Below the pieces are notes generated by a model. That model saw only the letters and a program-made list of their open reading frames with translations. It was not told the DNA's origin and did no database searches. Source: Lunularia cruciata (taxonomy: Eukaryota; Streptophyta; Marchantiopsida; Lunulariales; Lunulariaceae). From it: a stretch of DNA of 64,000 nucleotides. This document shows positions 10,745 through 22,540 of the stretch, piece by piece (position 1 is the first letter of the stretch; each line of letters begins with the position of its first letter). Made by a program: the position numbers and the translations under genes. The DNA lies in the NCBI GenBank assembly GCA_948567375.1, contig OX419759.1, positions 59,435,493 through 59,499,492 on the forward strand. The letters are read 5' to 3'.

Positions 10745-13400
10745 AGATGAATGGATTCTAGATTGTGCTTGTTCATACCGTATGTGTCACAAAAGAGAGT
10801 TCTTTAGTTCTTACTCAATATCAAATAGTGCAATTTTGATGGGGAATGATCACCCATGTCAAATTGTAGCATTGGATCTATTAAAATTCAAATGTTTGAT
10901 GGTCTTGTGCGCACATTGACTAATGTCAAGCATATCCTTGACATTGATGAAGAACTTGATATCTCTTGGCATGTTAGACACAAATGGTCATCAATGGGAA
11001 GTAGTTGATGGTGTACTTCAAGTCATGGCTAGGAGAAAAGTCATCTTGAAGGGAAATAGGCACAATAATCTTTATGTGCTAGAGGGCAATACTATTTGTG
11101 GAGAAGCTCATGCTACTAGATCTCATGATATGATTGACTACTTGTGGCATTCAAGGCTAGGTCACATTAGTGAGAAGAGCATGTCTATTCTTTGCAAGAA
11201 AGGCATTATTTCTACACTACAATCTAGAAGTTTAGAATTTTGTGAGCATTGTGTACTAGGGAAGCAGCATCGGACTGTTTTTGGCATTGGAACTCATAGT
11301 TCCAAAGAAATTCTTGACTATATACATAGTGACATATGGGGCCCATCTCCTACTCCTTCACATTCTGGACAGCTATATAATGTATCTTTCATCAATGATT
11401 TTTGAGATTTGCATGGATTTATTTCCTACATCATAAGTTTGAGGTCTATGTTACTTTCAAGAAGTGGAAAACCCAAGCTGAGGCTCAAACTGGTAAGAAA
11501 GTGAGATTTTGGCAATTAGGTAACGATGGGGAATACACTTTTGGAGAATTTGAGGAGTATTGTCAACAAGAAGGGATAACTCGCCATCTCACTATAGTAT
11601 ATACTCCACAGCAGAATGGTGTTGCTGAGGGGCTCAATTGAACACTATTGGAGTGGATGAGGAGTATGTTGAGCCAATCAGGTTCATCACATGTGTTTTG
11701 GGCCAAAGTTATCAACACCACAGCTTACTTAGTAAATCTTTCTCCTTCTAGTGTGATTTGTTACATGACACCATTTGAGATGAGGCATGAACGACCTACT
11801 GATTACAATTCGTTTGACAGTCTATGGATATAATGCACATCCTCTCATATCCAAGGACAATATATCTAAGCTAGATCTTACTTCCAAGAATTGTGTTTTT
11901 CTTGGAGACCAGAGTGGTGTGAAGGGTTACAAGTTGTAGGATCCACTCACTTGTAAATTGATTGTCAATAGAGATGTTTCATTGAATGAGTCTAGATAAT
12001 TGACTGAGTGGGAGAAAGCTTTGGCTCCTCATATTGATAAAGGAAAATCTCCTCTAAATATTGTTGAGGAGGAGATTAATTCTGATGGTTTTCATGATGA
12101 GTCACAAGGAGGCGCTCCCACAAGGGAGCGAGATCCCTAAATTGAGGAATTATAAGGGCGTGAGGAGACAAGTGAATCTTGACACTTTTCAACATAGGAA
12201 GATCAAGTAGAGTCATCAACAAGGAGGACATCTAGACGCTCTATTTGTGCTCTTGAATGATTTGGAAAATTGGTTGATTCAACACAATTAGGAGATGAGG
12301 ATATTTCTCTTGATGATGATGATGGTATGGCTTTGATCTTGGAAGAAGGGGAACCTTCTTAATACAATGAGGCTCTAGTTTCAATGGACAAGCTTGAGTG
12401 GAATGTAGTAATGCAGAGAGAGATGCAATCATTGATTGACCAAAGACTTCGGAGTTAGTGAAGCTTCCAAAATATCAACAACTGGTGGACAATAAGTGGG
12501 TTTACAAACTAAAAGATAGCCCCACTGATGGAGGAAAGAAGATCTACAAGGCCAGGTTGGTGGCCAAGGGCTTCACACAAGAAAAAGGTGTGGATTATAA
12601 TGAGGTCTACTCTCTAGTTGCTAAGTCTGCCACTATTCGCTTATTGTGTGTACTTGTAACTTTCTTTGGTCTTATTTTAGATCAAATAGATGTTGTCACT
12701 GCTTTCCTCTATGACAATTTAGATGCGGTGATCCTCATGAGACAGCCTATGGGCTTTGTGAAGAAAGCAAGAGGATATGGTTTGCAGGTTGCTAAATCTT
12801 GTATGTCATGTCATCCACATGCTTATTGAAGCTAGGAATAGATCTGATGTTGATAAGCTCAAAGCTCTCTTGAGTTCCGAGTTTAGAATGAAAGATCTTG
12901 GTACAACAAGGAGGATTTTGGAGATGGAGATCCAAAGAAACTTGGAGGATGGGAAGATATGGTTAACTCAAGGGAAGTATGATAGAAAGGTACTTATGAG
13001 GTTTAACATAGAGAATTGCAAGTCTGTGAGTACTCCTTTAGCTCCTCATTTCAAGCTTTCATCAACTCTTTGTCCAACCGATGCTGTGGAGAAAGGTTTG
13101 AGGTCCAAGATCCCCTACAAAATGGTAGTGGGAAGTCTCATGTTTTTGATGATTTGCACTAGGCCTGATATTGCTCTAGCTATGGGCAAGACTAGCAGAT
13201 ACATATCAAATCCAGGGAGGATACATTGGGAAGCTATGAAGTGAATCCTTAGATATCTCAAGGGTACGTTTGGGTTTTGGCCTTGTGTTTGATGCTAAAT
13301 CTTACAAATGCTAGATCGCTTATTGGCTATGTAGATGCTGACTATATTAGCAATTTTGTCATCTCTATATATAAATTTTACTCTATCATGTTTAGGCTAT
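10745..13400 (+). pseudogene. Copia pol: protease, integrase, RT and RNase H remnants
   Basis: A protease remnant (WILDCACSY, with Cys-Ala where Ser-Gly is expected) lies near 10750. The pre-integrase zinc region (WHSRLGHIS...FCEHCVLGKQHR) and the start of the integrase core (HSDIWGP) are within 10923-11405. The rest of the core, ending YTPQQNGVAEGLN, is at 11402-11641. Reverse transcriptase begins at 12458 (NKWVYKLK, YKARLVAKGFTQ). Near 12800 it jumps from the fingers directly to the region after the catalytic YVDD motif, so about 100 residues including the active site are lost. The stretch 12830-13244 matches the RT end and connection (DLGTTRRILEMEI, GSLMFLMICTRPDIA). RNase H is reduced to a short trace near 13310. 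Confidence 0.9.
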
Positions 13401-13526
13401 AGCTTAGTTCTAGTTAACTCTAGTTGATAGAGGGAACTATATTAGGATTCCTTTTAGGACTTCCTGCAGAGTAATCATATAGGTTATAGAGGTTAAGGAC
13501 CCCAAGACATGGGTCAAGGGGGAGTT

Positions 13527-13764
13527 TGTTAGGAGTTAACTCAGGTCTTGAGTAACTTGAGTTAGTCTGATGGTATCAATTAGTCTAGGGCTGGACTAAT
13601 ATATGTGTGAGCTAGTAGAAGCTCTTTGAAACACATTACTTAGATTATCAAAAATGCCTTTTGTGTGTTCCTGTGGATGTAACCTTATATGGGTGGACCA
13701 CGTATTTACTTGTGTCAAACCATGCTTCATGCTTTTCTTGTGTATTCCTGATTTGGACCTTTCA
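13527..13764 (+). repeat. 3' LTR of copia element
   Basis: 238 bp, TGTTAGGA to CTTTCA, preceded by the polypurine tract and followed by the AAAGA target duplication. Confidence 0.95.
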
Positions 13765-13769
13765 AAAGA

Positions 13770-15255
13770 CTCAACAAAAGTCTTGATATTGTGCTGATCT
13801 ATGTGGTAAATATACATCATAATTTACAACAAAGAGCTTTGCACTTTGCAATTGATGTTATTATATAGTAATTTTTTAGTGTGGCTAATAGGAAATAATT
13901 TAAATAAAAATAAAAGAGTATAATTTATTAAATATTATATCTAAAGAAACTAAATATAGTTTTTGATTATGCATCAATACAAAACATATATACTTTATTA
14001 CTATTAAAATTACAAATAGAACCAGACCAACAATATAATAACATTGAAATAGAAATAGATAAACATGATCATTATATCAGTTATTTTATTTTTTTCCATA
14101 AATCAGTATAATTAAAAAATTTATATATATATATAAATGATAAATAAAAGAACAAGAAGAAACTTTGTTGAATGTGAGTTGAGTTCATATATATATTCTT
14201 TTTTCTAAAAAAACCAAATAACTAGATATAAAGAATATGATATCAATATTATAGATTAAAAAAATATTTATAATTATTAAATATAATATTTTATTCATCA
14301 TATTTCTTCATTAAATGAATTATGCTAATTATATGTATGGTTATTTTAGTCTTATATGCATAGTAATATTATGAATGATTCTAGTGTGGAGGAAAGACAT
14401 ATGGATGTTAAATCCTCCAACACATAATGTATTCAATGCAAGAAATATGTTATTTAGAGCTCAAATAATATACTCAATGCAGGCATAACATACATACAAG
14501 ATTTAATGAGAAAAATCTAAGTTGTAATGTGAGTTTGTTATTACATAAAAAATTATTCAAAACTTTAAAATCTATATCTTTTTAGTTATACATGATATAC
14601 ATCTAAATTTTTTGAATAAGTGTCATATAAATTTTCATAAAGTGTATAATTGGATCATTAAAAGAAGATTCAAAGTTGCAAGTGTTAAAATTAGTTAGAG
14701 ATAAACTCTTTATAAACAAACTCTTGCAAGAGTATATATCATGCATTTATTATCTTGCTATAAAGGAGTTGGAAATTTTAATTTAAGAAACTAATAATCA
14801 ATTAAAGAATAGAAGCTATTATAAATTATATATACATAAAGTTTTGTAGATAGATCAAAGATCAAACTTTATCAGCTTTATAGTTTTTGGCTTTTACTTT
14901 TGCAATGACTATATGATATTATAATGATTTTATATTTATATAATATATCAAGAGTATGAAAAACTTGAGTGTCTAATTTTGGTAATGTCTTTACTAAAGC
15001 TAATATATTTAGAGAACTATGGTGCATACATTTCCAAAAAATTTATTCTTTTTTGTCCAATTTATTCTTGTTTGTAAAAAGATTTGTAGAATAACTTACT
15101 TTTTGGGAAATAAAACTTCTTAGTGAGAGCATCCTTTGGAGTTTTATTAGAGTAGATAGAAATCCAAATGAAAGAAGTACAAAGCCAAACGCACTTTGAG
15201 GGAAGGATAACAAAGAGGTTCAACACAAAGGATGGTCAAAAGAAAAGAACAGGAT
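13770..15255. other. AT-rich sequence without a gene
   Basis: Strongly AT-rich with short TA tracts and many stops in all frames. I see no RNA gene, LTR or coding signal. Confidence 0.6.
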
Positions 15256-15588
15256 CTACTCGAGCTTTTCTTGATCCTTCTTATAGTAGACGGCTCTTGA
15301 CCAGAGCTTCAGCTCCAATGATTTCATACCCTTGAATTGGCCTTGGAAGAGTTGGCTTATGCCAAGCACAGCCCTATTGTGAGTAGTCTCTAATTGATAG
15401 AAGTGTGGTCTTTCGATGATCTGAGTAGGAATGTGTAGCCTACGTCTTATAGCCTCTAATAAAGGCCTGTCTAACTTTTGAGTTAAGCCAAACGCGATAG
15501 AGATCCGTTGTTTGCACTCTCTATTATACAAGAAGAAGGAACCTTCTACCTCCATAAAGCCAGTAAGCCAATCGATGTCAACAGCCAT
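15256..15588 (-). CDS. LAGLIDADG homing endonuclease-like ORF
   Basis: LAGLIDADG endonucleases cut long DNA targets and drive spread of group I introns, mainly in mitochondria and chloroplasts. The motif here is LTGFMEVEG, followed by SFF; the acidic residue at motif position 8 (Glu) is present. Downstream, ISIAFGLTQKLDRPLLEAI fits the usual beta-strand/helix segment. The frame stays open upstream to 15648, but that extension begins with TTG; the first ATG is at 15588, giving about 110 residues. One motif only implies a homodimeric type. The DNA around it is AT-rich and shows no organelle gene I recognise, so it may be part of a mitochondrial DNA transfer to the nucleus or a stranded intron ORF. 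The absence of stops suggests a recent arrival. Family assignment is firm; function in the nucleus is not. Confidence 0.7.
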   Translation of the reverse strand: MAVDIDWLTGFMEVEGSFFLYNRECKQRISIAFGLTQKLDRPLLEAIRRRLHIPTQIIERPHFYQLETTHNRAVLGISQLFQGQFKGMKSLELKLWSRAVYYKKDQEKLE

Positions 15589-15648
15589 ATTTGCCGTCCA
15601 AACAGGATTTACATATGTCTCCGGAAGAGTGCACTCCGCTAAGTCCAA

Positions 15649-16130
15649 GTACCTTCAAGTTTGAATACCTTCATATGCAGTACACAAATTTGAATGTGTT
15701 GCCACCTAGACAAAAAATTGCCACCAAAAATCATTAGCATTCAAGAAGATTGTTTGTTTTTGGCAAAGGCTTTGCATGTGTCAGAGTGACAATTCAGGGA
15801 ATGTTTTGCATATGTAAAGAAGGACTACTCACCAAACGCTTCACATGTGTGGAGTGAAATTACTTGCAATCCACCCAAGAGCTTTCCATGTGCGGAAGAC
15901 AAGTGCACACCAACCACTCAACCATCTAGTGATTGAAGAATGACCAAGGAATTTGACTATAGAACCAAGTCCATTCTAACCAATTTCACTTTTCAGAGAA
16001 GAAATTTTGTTTCAAAGTTTGGTGAGAAAAATTCACTAAGTCTTAGCAAGCATTCATATAACTTTTAGTCTTTGGAGTTATTGAGCACTCAAAGTCATTT
16101 TAGTCTTTACATTTATACTCTTCCATACCC
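15649..16130. other. No recognisable gene
   Basis: Flank between the LAGLIDADG ORF and gypsy A. Nothing is recognisable in either strand. The TSD of gypsy A (AATAA) begins at 16131. Confidence 0.5.
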
Positions 16131-16135
16131 AATAA

Positions 16136-16558
16136 TGTAACAATATGGAGTTTAGTGACGAAGTTAGTCGGGCTTATGAAGTAGAGAATAAGACAAAATA
16201 GCCTAGAATATTCTAGAAGCATCTAAGAAGCTTCTTAGGAAGCTTCCCAACTAGTTAACTTGCACCCTAAGCAGGTAGCTTCTAGAAGGAAGCTTCTAGA
16301 AGCTTCTAACTAGCTTAGCTTGCACGCCAAGTAGGCGGCTTCTAGAAGGAAGCTTCTTGAGAAGTTTCCTAGTTAACTTGGCTTGCACTCCAAGAAAGCG
16401 GCTCAAGGAAGCTTCTTGAGAAGCTTCAAGGGTCATGTATGCTACCTATAAATACCAAGGCCGAAGCTCATGCTAGGCATTCGGAGTTTTCCCTCATTCA
16501 AGTGTCCCAATGTGAGTTTCCATTCTCCTATTTCTCTCCTCGGTTTTGGTCTTTTACA
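16136..16558 (+). repeat. 5' LTR of gypsy A
   Basis: It contains several AAGCTTC-based palindromic blocks (for example AAGCTTCTAGAAGCTTCT) and a TATA box, TATAAATA, at 16447-16454. The 3' LTR differs by about ten substitutions, nearly all transitions. Confidence 0.95.
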
Positions 16559-16829
16559 TTGGTATCAGAGCAAGAATGGGATGGATGGAATTTATGGACC
16601 ACCAAATCCACTTCCACCAAACCATTGGGACTTTCATGTCCAGATATTACCAAAGCATCATTTCACACAATTCATCACCTCGCGCTTTGGGCAGGATTTT
16701 CTACACATGATCACCGTGTCAAAGGAACCCTTGATACTTCCAGTTGTAACTTATGGAGAATGGTGGACGTGTTGTATCTATGTTTTAATCAACTAGATAA
16801 ATTGAGTGTAGTAGAATAGAGTAGTAGCG

Positions 16830-17663
16830 ATGGCGGCAATACCGGATGTTATCCTTGCAATGCAACAACAAATCGAGCATCTTACTCGATTGTTGGATGA
16901 ACGAGACCAGCAACGACAAGAATAGATAGACAGAGTGCCAGTTCGAGATGGGGAAGATCACATTCGATTTCCAAAACCCAAGGTGTTTGAAGGCAAGAAT
17001 CTTCCAAGCACAGTGGAGAATTTTGTGTTTGACTGCAAACGTTACTTTGAAGCCACCAATCTTCAAGACAAGCGGAAACAAATTCTCTTGGCTTCTAGCC
17101 AATTGGATGGCGTGGCAAAACTTTGGTGGCAATTCCGAGTAGAAAGAGCTAAACGACAAATTGTTACACCGATTTCAACATGGGCAGAATTCAAGGATGC
17201 AATACTTGGTCGATTTCAAACTATAAATGCCACCTGAGCCGCACGAGATAAATTGGCGGAGTTGAGGCAGATTGGCTCAATGAGAAGCTACATCACACAA
17301 TTTCAGAACATCATTATGCAAATTCCAGATATCCAAGGAGGTGAAGTTCTGGATCAATTTGTGCAAGGATTGAAGTCACGAACCGAATTGGAGGTGACCA
17401 TGCGGGAGCCACAAAACGTAGAAGAAGCCATGCAATTGGCTGAGCATTTTGATTCCTTGGTTGCGATAACTTGGTCTCAATCTCAACCTACACAAAGCCT
17501 ACCAGTACCACGAGTGGAAGAACCAGTACCAATGGAGATTGATGCTATCCAACGAAGACCACTTGGCACAACAGATAAAGAAAGATTACGACAAAATGGA
17601 GGTTGCTTTTATTGTCGCCAAGTTGGACATCGCATTGTTGAATGTTCACTTAGAAATGGGTGA
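16830..17663 (+). pseudogene. Gypsy A gag
   Basis: The frame starts at ATG 16830 with a short coiled region (QQQIEHLTRLLDERDQQ). It then follows the retrotransposon gag fold (FPKPKVFEGKNLP, LDGVAKLWWQF) and ends in a zinc knuckle, CFYCRQVGHRIVEC, near 17604-17646. Two in-frame stops interrupt it: TAG near 16922 and TGA near 17235. Each can be explained by one C-to-T or G-to-A change. Gag would form the virus-like particle; this copy gives only fragments unless read through. Confidence 0.9.
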
Positions 17664-20600
17664 CCTCAACAAGTTGCCCAGATGGAGTTGTGGAACAGAA
17701 TGTTCAGGGAAACAAAGAATCCCAATAGGAGATTTTGAGCCACCTACTGGGAGCTTGATTAGTTCCAATGGGATTGAAGGCTTGACCTATGCAAGTTTGC
17801 TTCACTTGCAAGGTACGATATCTAATTGGGGTTGTAGGATTTTGGTTGATTCTGGAAGTTCAAAAAATTGCATGTCTATGCAAGTAGCAAAGGAATTGGG
17901 TATTCCTATCAAGCTAATGTTTGGAAGTAGTTTGATGATGGCGGATGGTAGAAAGGGTTCTGCATTCCGCACCTCACATCTTGTTACCTTCAAGATTGGG
18001 AAGGAGTATTTGGAGTGTATGAGGTTCATAGTGGCACCTCTACACTATGATATCATTCTGGGTCTACCTTGGCTTGAATGTCATAAGGTTCAATTTGATT
18101 GGACCCGACGACAAATTCAAGTACAACACCAAGGTAGAAATTTCCGATTAGGTTGTCTGGCACCTCTGAGTAAGACACCTAAGAATAGTCAGTCCCAAGA
18201 TGGGAAGTTTGTCGAGAAGGTAGCCATAGAGCAAAGCTAGAAGGAAGATGAGTCCCAAGATGGAGAGTTTTCCAAGAAGGCAACCATAGAGCAAGCTTGG
18301 AAGAGAGATGAGTCCCTGGAAGGGAAGTTTGTTAATGAAGCGGCCATAGAACAAGCTTTGGAGGAAGATAAGTCTGTATTTGCGGTGTGGGTCAAGCCAA
18401 TTGCACAAGAACAATCTGAGGAGGGCCAAGAGCCTCATCAAGCAATGGTTGATCGGATAGTTCAGGAGTTTGCAGATGTGTTTCTGGATGATCTGCTAAA
18501 GGGATTACCCTCCGATCGAGGTATGCCCTTCAAGATCAAGTTATTGCCAGGGAGTACTCCAGTGAGTAGACCAATCTATCGGCTCTCACCAAAGAGTTGG
18601 AGGAGTTGCAAACAACACTTACAGAGTTGTTGGAGAAGGATTTCATACGACATAGTACCTCTCTTTGGGGAGCACCGGTACTATTTGTTCCAAAGAAGGA
18701 TGGAGGACTTCATTTCTGTATTGATTACCGTGGACTCAATAAGCAAACCATGAAGAATGAATATCCCTTGCCTTGGATCGATGACCTGCTTGATCAACTA
18801 AGTGGAGCATGCTACTTTTCCAAGCTGGATCTTTGTAGCGGCTATTAGCAAATTCCTATTGAAGGAGAGGACGTGCAAAAGACTGCCTTTCGCACAAGGT
18901 AAGGACATTTTGAGTGGAGAGTTCTACCTTTTGGACTCACTAATGCTCCAATAGTCTTCATAGATCAGATGCATCAGGTGTTGGAGGGACTATTGGATCG
19001 GTCCATGGTGGTGTTCTTAGATGATATTCTAATCTATAGCAGGACAGAGGCAGAACACGTGAATCATGTGCAAGAAGTCCTAAAATGACTACGACAGTGG
19101 AATTTCTACTACAAGAAGTCAAAGTGTGCTTTTTGGCAGAAGGAGGTTACCTTCTTGGGTCATAAGATCTCATCAAAGGGGATCAAGATGGAAGAAGAGA
19201 AGATCAAGGCCATTACTGATTGGCTTACCCCGAAGGATGCTACAGAAGTACAAGCATTCAATGGATTGGCCAGTTTTTACCGACGGTTCATCCACTATTA
19301 TGCTCACGTAGCTGCACCATTGACTGACCTCTTGGGAAAGAACTCGAGCTTCCAATGGACCACCAAGCATGAAGAAGCATTCCAAAAGTTAAAGCATATG
19401 GTGTCTTCAAGACCCATTCTTCAACCATATGATCCTCAACTACCTTGTGTGGTTGATTTTGATGCTTCTAACTTTGCGATTGGAGTTGTGTTGCAACAAG
19501 AATTTCCAAATGGACTACATCTTATTGCCTTTGTGTCTCGCCGACTAAATACAGCTGAAAGAAATTACTCTGCTTGAGATCGGGAACAACTTGCAATGGT
19601 ATATGCCACCAAGGTATGGAGGCATTATCTCTTGCGGAAACAAGTGATCATGCAAACTGATCACAAACCATTGTTGCAGACCTTACACTTGGAGCACATG
19701 AAGAGTCGGCATCATCGATGGGAAGAGCAACTCCAATTTTTTGACATCAAACTTGAGTACAAACCAGGTCGGTTCCATGTCATCCCCGATGCTCTATCAC
19801 AACAACCTAATTTGAAGGATCTTCCTCTCATCACAGCGGCAATTACAACGGTGTCCATTGACCCTAAGATCCATAATGAGTTTCAATCAGCTCTACAACA
19901 AGATCCCTTCTTCCAAATGGTACACGGTTGTCTGAAAACACGTGACAAGGAGTACAACACCTTCTCCTTCAAGGAAGGCCATTTATTCCATGAAGACCAG
20001 ATCTATGTTCCAGCCAAAGGTGATCTTCGACTTGTGCGCCTTCAAGAAGCCCATGATTTACCAATAGATGGTCACATGGGAGTGGACAAGACCTTGGGCA
20101 CCCTCTAACGCCAATGGTGGTGGCCCAACATGACACGAGATGTTCAAGACTTTATCCGATCATGTGAGAGTTGCCAACGGAACAAGGCCAGCAACCAGAA
20201 GCCAAGTGGACTCCTTCAACCACTCACCATTCCATCCGCTCGTTGGGAGCATGTGAGCTTGGATCTCATCACATCCTTGCCAAAGACCAAACAAGGACAT
20301 ACCGCAATTGTGGTGTTTGTGGATAAGTTTAGTAAGCAAATCCACTTGGCACCAACTTGTGATACCGTGGATGCTCCAACCTTAGCGCAAATCTACTTTG
20401 ACAATGTCTTCAAGCATCATGGGATGCCACATGTACTCATCTCCGACTGTGATCATCGATTTACCGGGAAGTTTTGGCAAGCACTCTTCCAGATACTCGG
20501 CACCAAGCTTGCTTTGTCCATGGCCTATCATCCTCAAACTGATGGACAAACCGAACACGCCAATCATACATTGGAGGATATGTTGCGGGCCTTTGTCAAT

Positions 20601-21314
20601 GTCCACCATACCAACTGGGATGAATGTCTTGCAGCTGTAGAATTTGCCTACAATAATTCCAAACAGGCAATCACTGGATTTTCTCCTTTCTTTCTCAATT
20701 TTGGCCAAGATCTGCTTGTTCCAGATTCTCTTCTTGCTCCCCTTCCCTCTCAGGTTCCTCATACTTTTACATTCTTGACCACTATATCCCAATCTCTCCA
20801 ACAAGCCAAATCTCACCTCCTTGTTGCTCAAAATTGCCAAAAACAATATGCAAACCATCATCGTCGTGATCTCACCTTTGAAGTTGGTGATAAAGTCATG
20901 CTATCCTCTAGTAACCTCCCTCTCCCACTTGATACCCAAGTTTGTAAACTTGCTCCTAATTGGATAGGACCCTTTGATATCACCCATATTATCTCTCTTG
21001 TGGCTTATCGACTTGCCTTACCTTGTCACATGCGTATCCATCCTGTCTTTCATGTTTCCAAGTTGAAACCCTTTGTTCCTAACCCTTCTTCCTTTTCCTC
21101 TCGAGTCCAACCTCCCCCCCTTCCTATCCTTATCAATGATCATGAGGAGTACGAAGTTGATCGTATCCTTGCACGTCGCCATATTCAACGAGGCCGTCGC
21201 CAACATACGGAGTACAAGGTCCTTTGGAAAGGGTATCCCCTTCATGATGCCACATGGGAACCTCTTTCTCACCTCCAGAATGCACAGATGGCCATCAAGG
21301 AATTTGAAGCTTAA
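17664..21314 (+). pseudogene. Gypsy A pol with C-terminal chromodomain
   Basis: The protease motif LVDSGSSKN (Asp-Ser-Gly at 17848-17856) and DIILGLPWL are present. RT runs from about 18358 to 19140, with LFVPKKDGG and the catalytic FLDDILIYS near 19013-19040. RNase H covers about 19155-19830 (VDFDASNFAIGVVLQQE, QTDHKPLLQT). Integrase includes a zinc-binding CESCQRNKA and the core with YHPQTDGQTEHAN. The final ORF, 20130-21314, is open and ends in a chromodomain (EYEVDRILARR, YKVLWKGYP, ATWEP). Chromodomains direct integration to marked chromatin. Breaks: a frameshift near 18590, and stops near 18847, 18901, 19087, 19575 and 20106. Confidence 0.95.
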
Positions 21315-21353
21315 TTGGCGACGAGGACGTCACCAACTAGCGGCGGGGGAATA

Positions 21354-21776
21354 TGTAATAATATGGAGTTTAGTGACGAAGTTAGTCGGGCTTACGAAGT
21401 AGAGAATAAGACAAAATAGCCTAGAATATTCTAGAAGCATCTAAGAAGCTTCTTAGGAAGCTTCCCAACTAGTTAACTTGTGCCCTAAGTAGGTAGCTTC
21501 TAGAAGGAAGCTTCTAGAAGCTTCTAACTAGCTTAGCTTGCACACCAAGTAGGCAGCTTCTAGAAGGAAGCTTCTTGAGAAGCTTCCTAGTTAACTTGGC
21601 TTGCACTCCAAGAAAGCGGCTCAAGGAAGCTTCTTGAGAAGCTTCAAGGGTCATGTATGCTACCTATAAATACCAAGGCCAAAGCTCATGCTAGGCATTC
21701 GGAGTTTTCCCTCATTCAAGTGTCCCAATGTGAGTTTCCATTCTCCTATTTCTCTCCTCGGTTTCGGTCTTTTACA
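21354..21776 (+). repeat. 3' LTR of gypsy A
   Basis: 423 bp, same ends as the 5' LTR, followed by AATAA. Confidence 0.95.
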
Positions 21777-22019
21777 AATAAGAAACATGGTGTTTACTCC
21801 AAGAAATGATAAGAAGGAACCCAAAGCTATCCTTTGGTCCTAGCAATAAACAATGGTCAATCTATTATATGAGTGAGTAAATCTAAAGCAAGCATTTAGG
21901 GTTCTTGCTTTGGAATTGGGAATTGAGTGACTTTATCATCATCCATGATATGAAAGGGAAGAAAAAGAACACTTTGAGGCACCTAAGAGGAAACTATTGA
22001 ATTGTACCAAGAAGCATTG

Positions 22020-22444
22020 TGTAAAAGACCAAAACCGAGGAGAGGAATAGGAGAATGGAAGTTCACATTGGGATGCTTGAATGTGGGAAAACTCCAAATG
22101 CCTAGCATAAGCTTTGGCTTTGGTATTTATAGATAGCATACAAGGCACTTGAGAAGCTTCTCAAGAAGCTTCCTTGAGCTGCTTCCTTAGAATGCAAGCC
22201 AATTTAACCAAGAAGCTTCTCAAGAAGCTTCCTTCTAGAAGCCGCCTACTTGGCATGCAAGTTAAACTAGTTAGAAGCTTCTAAAAGCTTCCTTCTAAAA
22301 GCTACCTGCTTGAGGTGCAAGTTAACTAGTCAAGAAGCTTCCCAAGAAGCTTTTTAGATGCTTTTGGAATATTCTAGGCTAATTTGGCTTATCCTCTACT
22401 TCATTAGCCTTACTAACTACATTGCTAAACTCCATATTGTTACA
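22020..22444 (-). repeat. 3' LTR of gypsy B
   Basis: 425 bp; minus strand begins TGTAACAATATGG and ends GGTCTTTTACA. It carries the same AAGCTTC palindromic blocks as copy A. Confidence 0.95.
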
Positions 22445-22540
22445 TATTCCACCACCGCTAGTTGGTGACATCCTCGTCGCCATTGAAGCTTCAAACTCTT
22501 GGATGATCATATAAGCATTCAAGAGGTGAGAAAGAGATTC

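Larger units (their letters stand above)
7267..13764 (+). mobile_element. Ty1/copia LTR retrotransposon, complete ends, defective
   Basis: Direct LTRs at 7267-7546 and 13527-13764 both start TGTTAGGA and end CTTTCA. The insertion is flanked by a perfect 5-bp target duplication, AAAGA (7262-7266 and 13765-13769). A primer-binding site (ATTGGTATCAAAG, from 7547) and a polypurine tract (AAGGGGGAG, about 13516) are in the expected places. The pol order is protease, integrase, reverse transcriptase, RNase H, which defines copia. Gag and pol contain many stops, and most of the reverse transcriptase palm is missing, so the element cannot move on its own. The 5' LTR is 42 bp longer because of an internal duplication. 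Confidence 0.95.
16136..21776 (+). mobile_element. Ty3/gypsy chromovirus, copy A
   Basis: Two 423-bp LTRs (16136-16558 and 21354-21776) start TGTAA and end TTTTACA. A perfect 5-bp target duplication, AATAA, lies at 16131-16135 and 21777-21781. The primer-binding site TGGTATCAGAGC (16560-16571) matches initiator-Met tRNA priming, and a purine tract, GCGGCGGGGGA, precedes the 3' LTR. Pol order is protease, RT, RNase H, integrase, chromodomain, as in chromoviruses. I count about 10 differences between the LTRs (roughly 2.4%), so insertion was fairly recent, yet gag-pol is interrupted by stops and a frameshift. Confidence 0.97.

Noticed and set aside
20382-20861. 159-codon minus-strand ORF inside gypsy A
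   Set aside because: It is antisense to the intact integrase frame and has no motifs.
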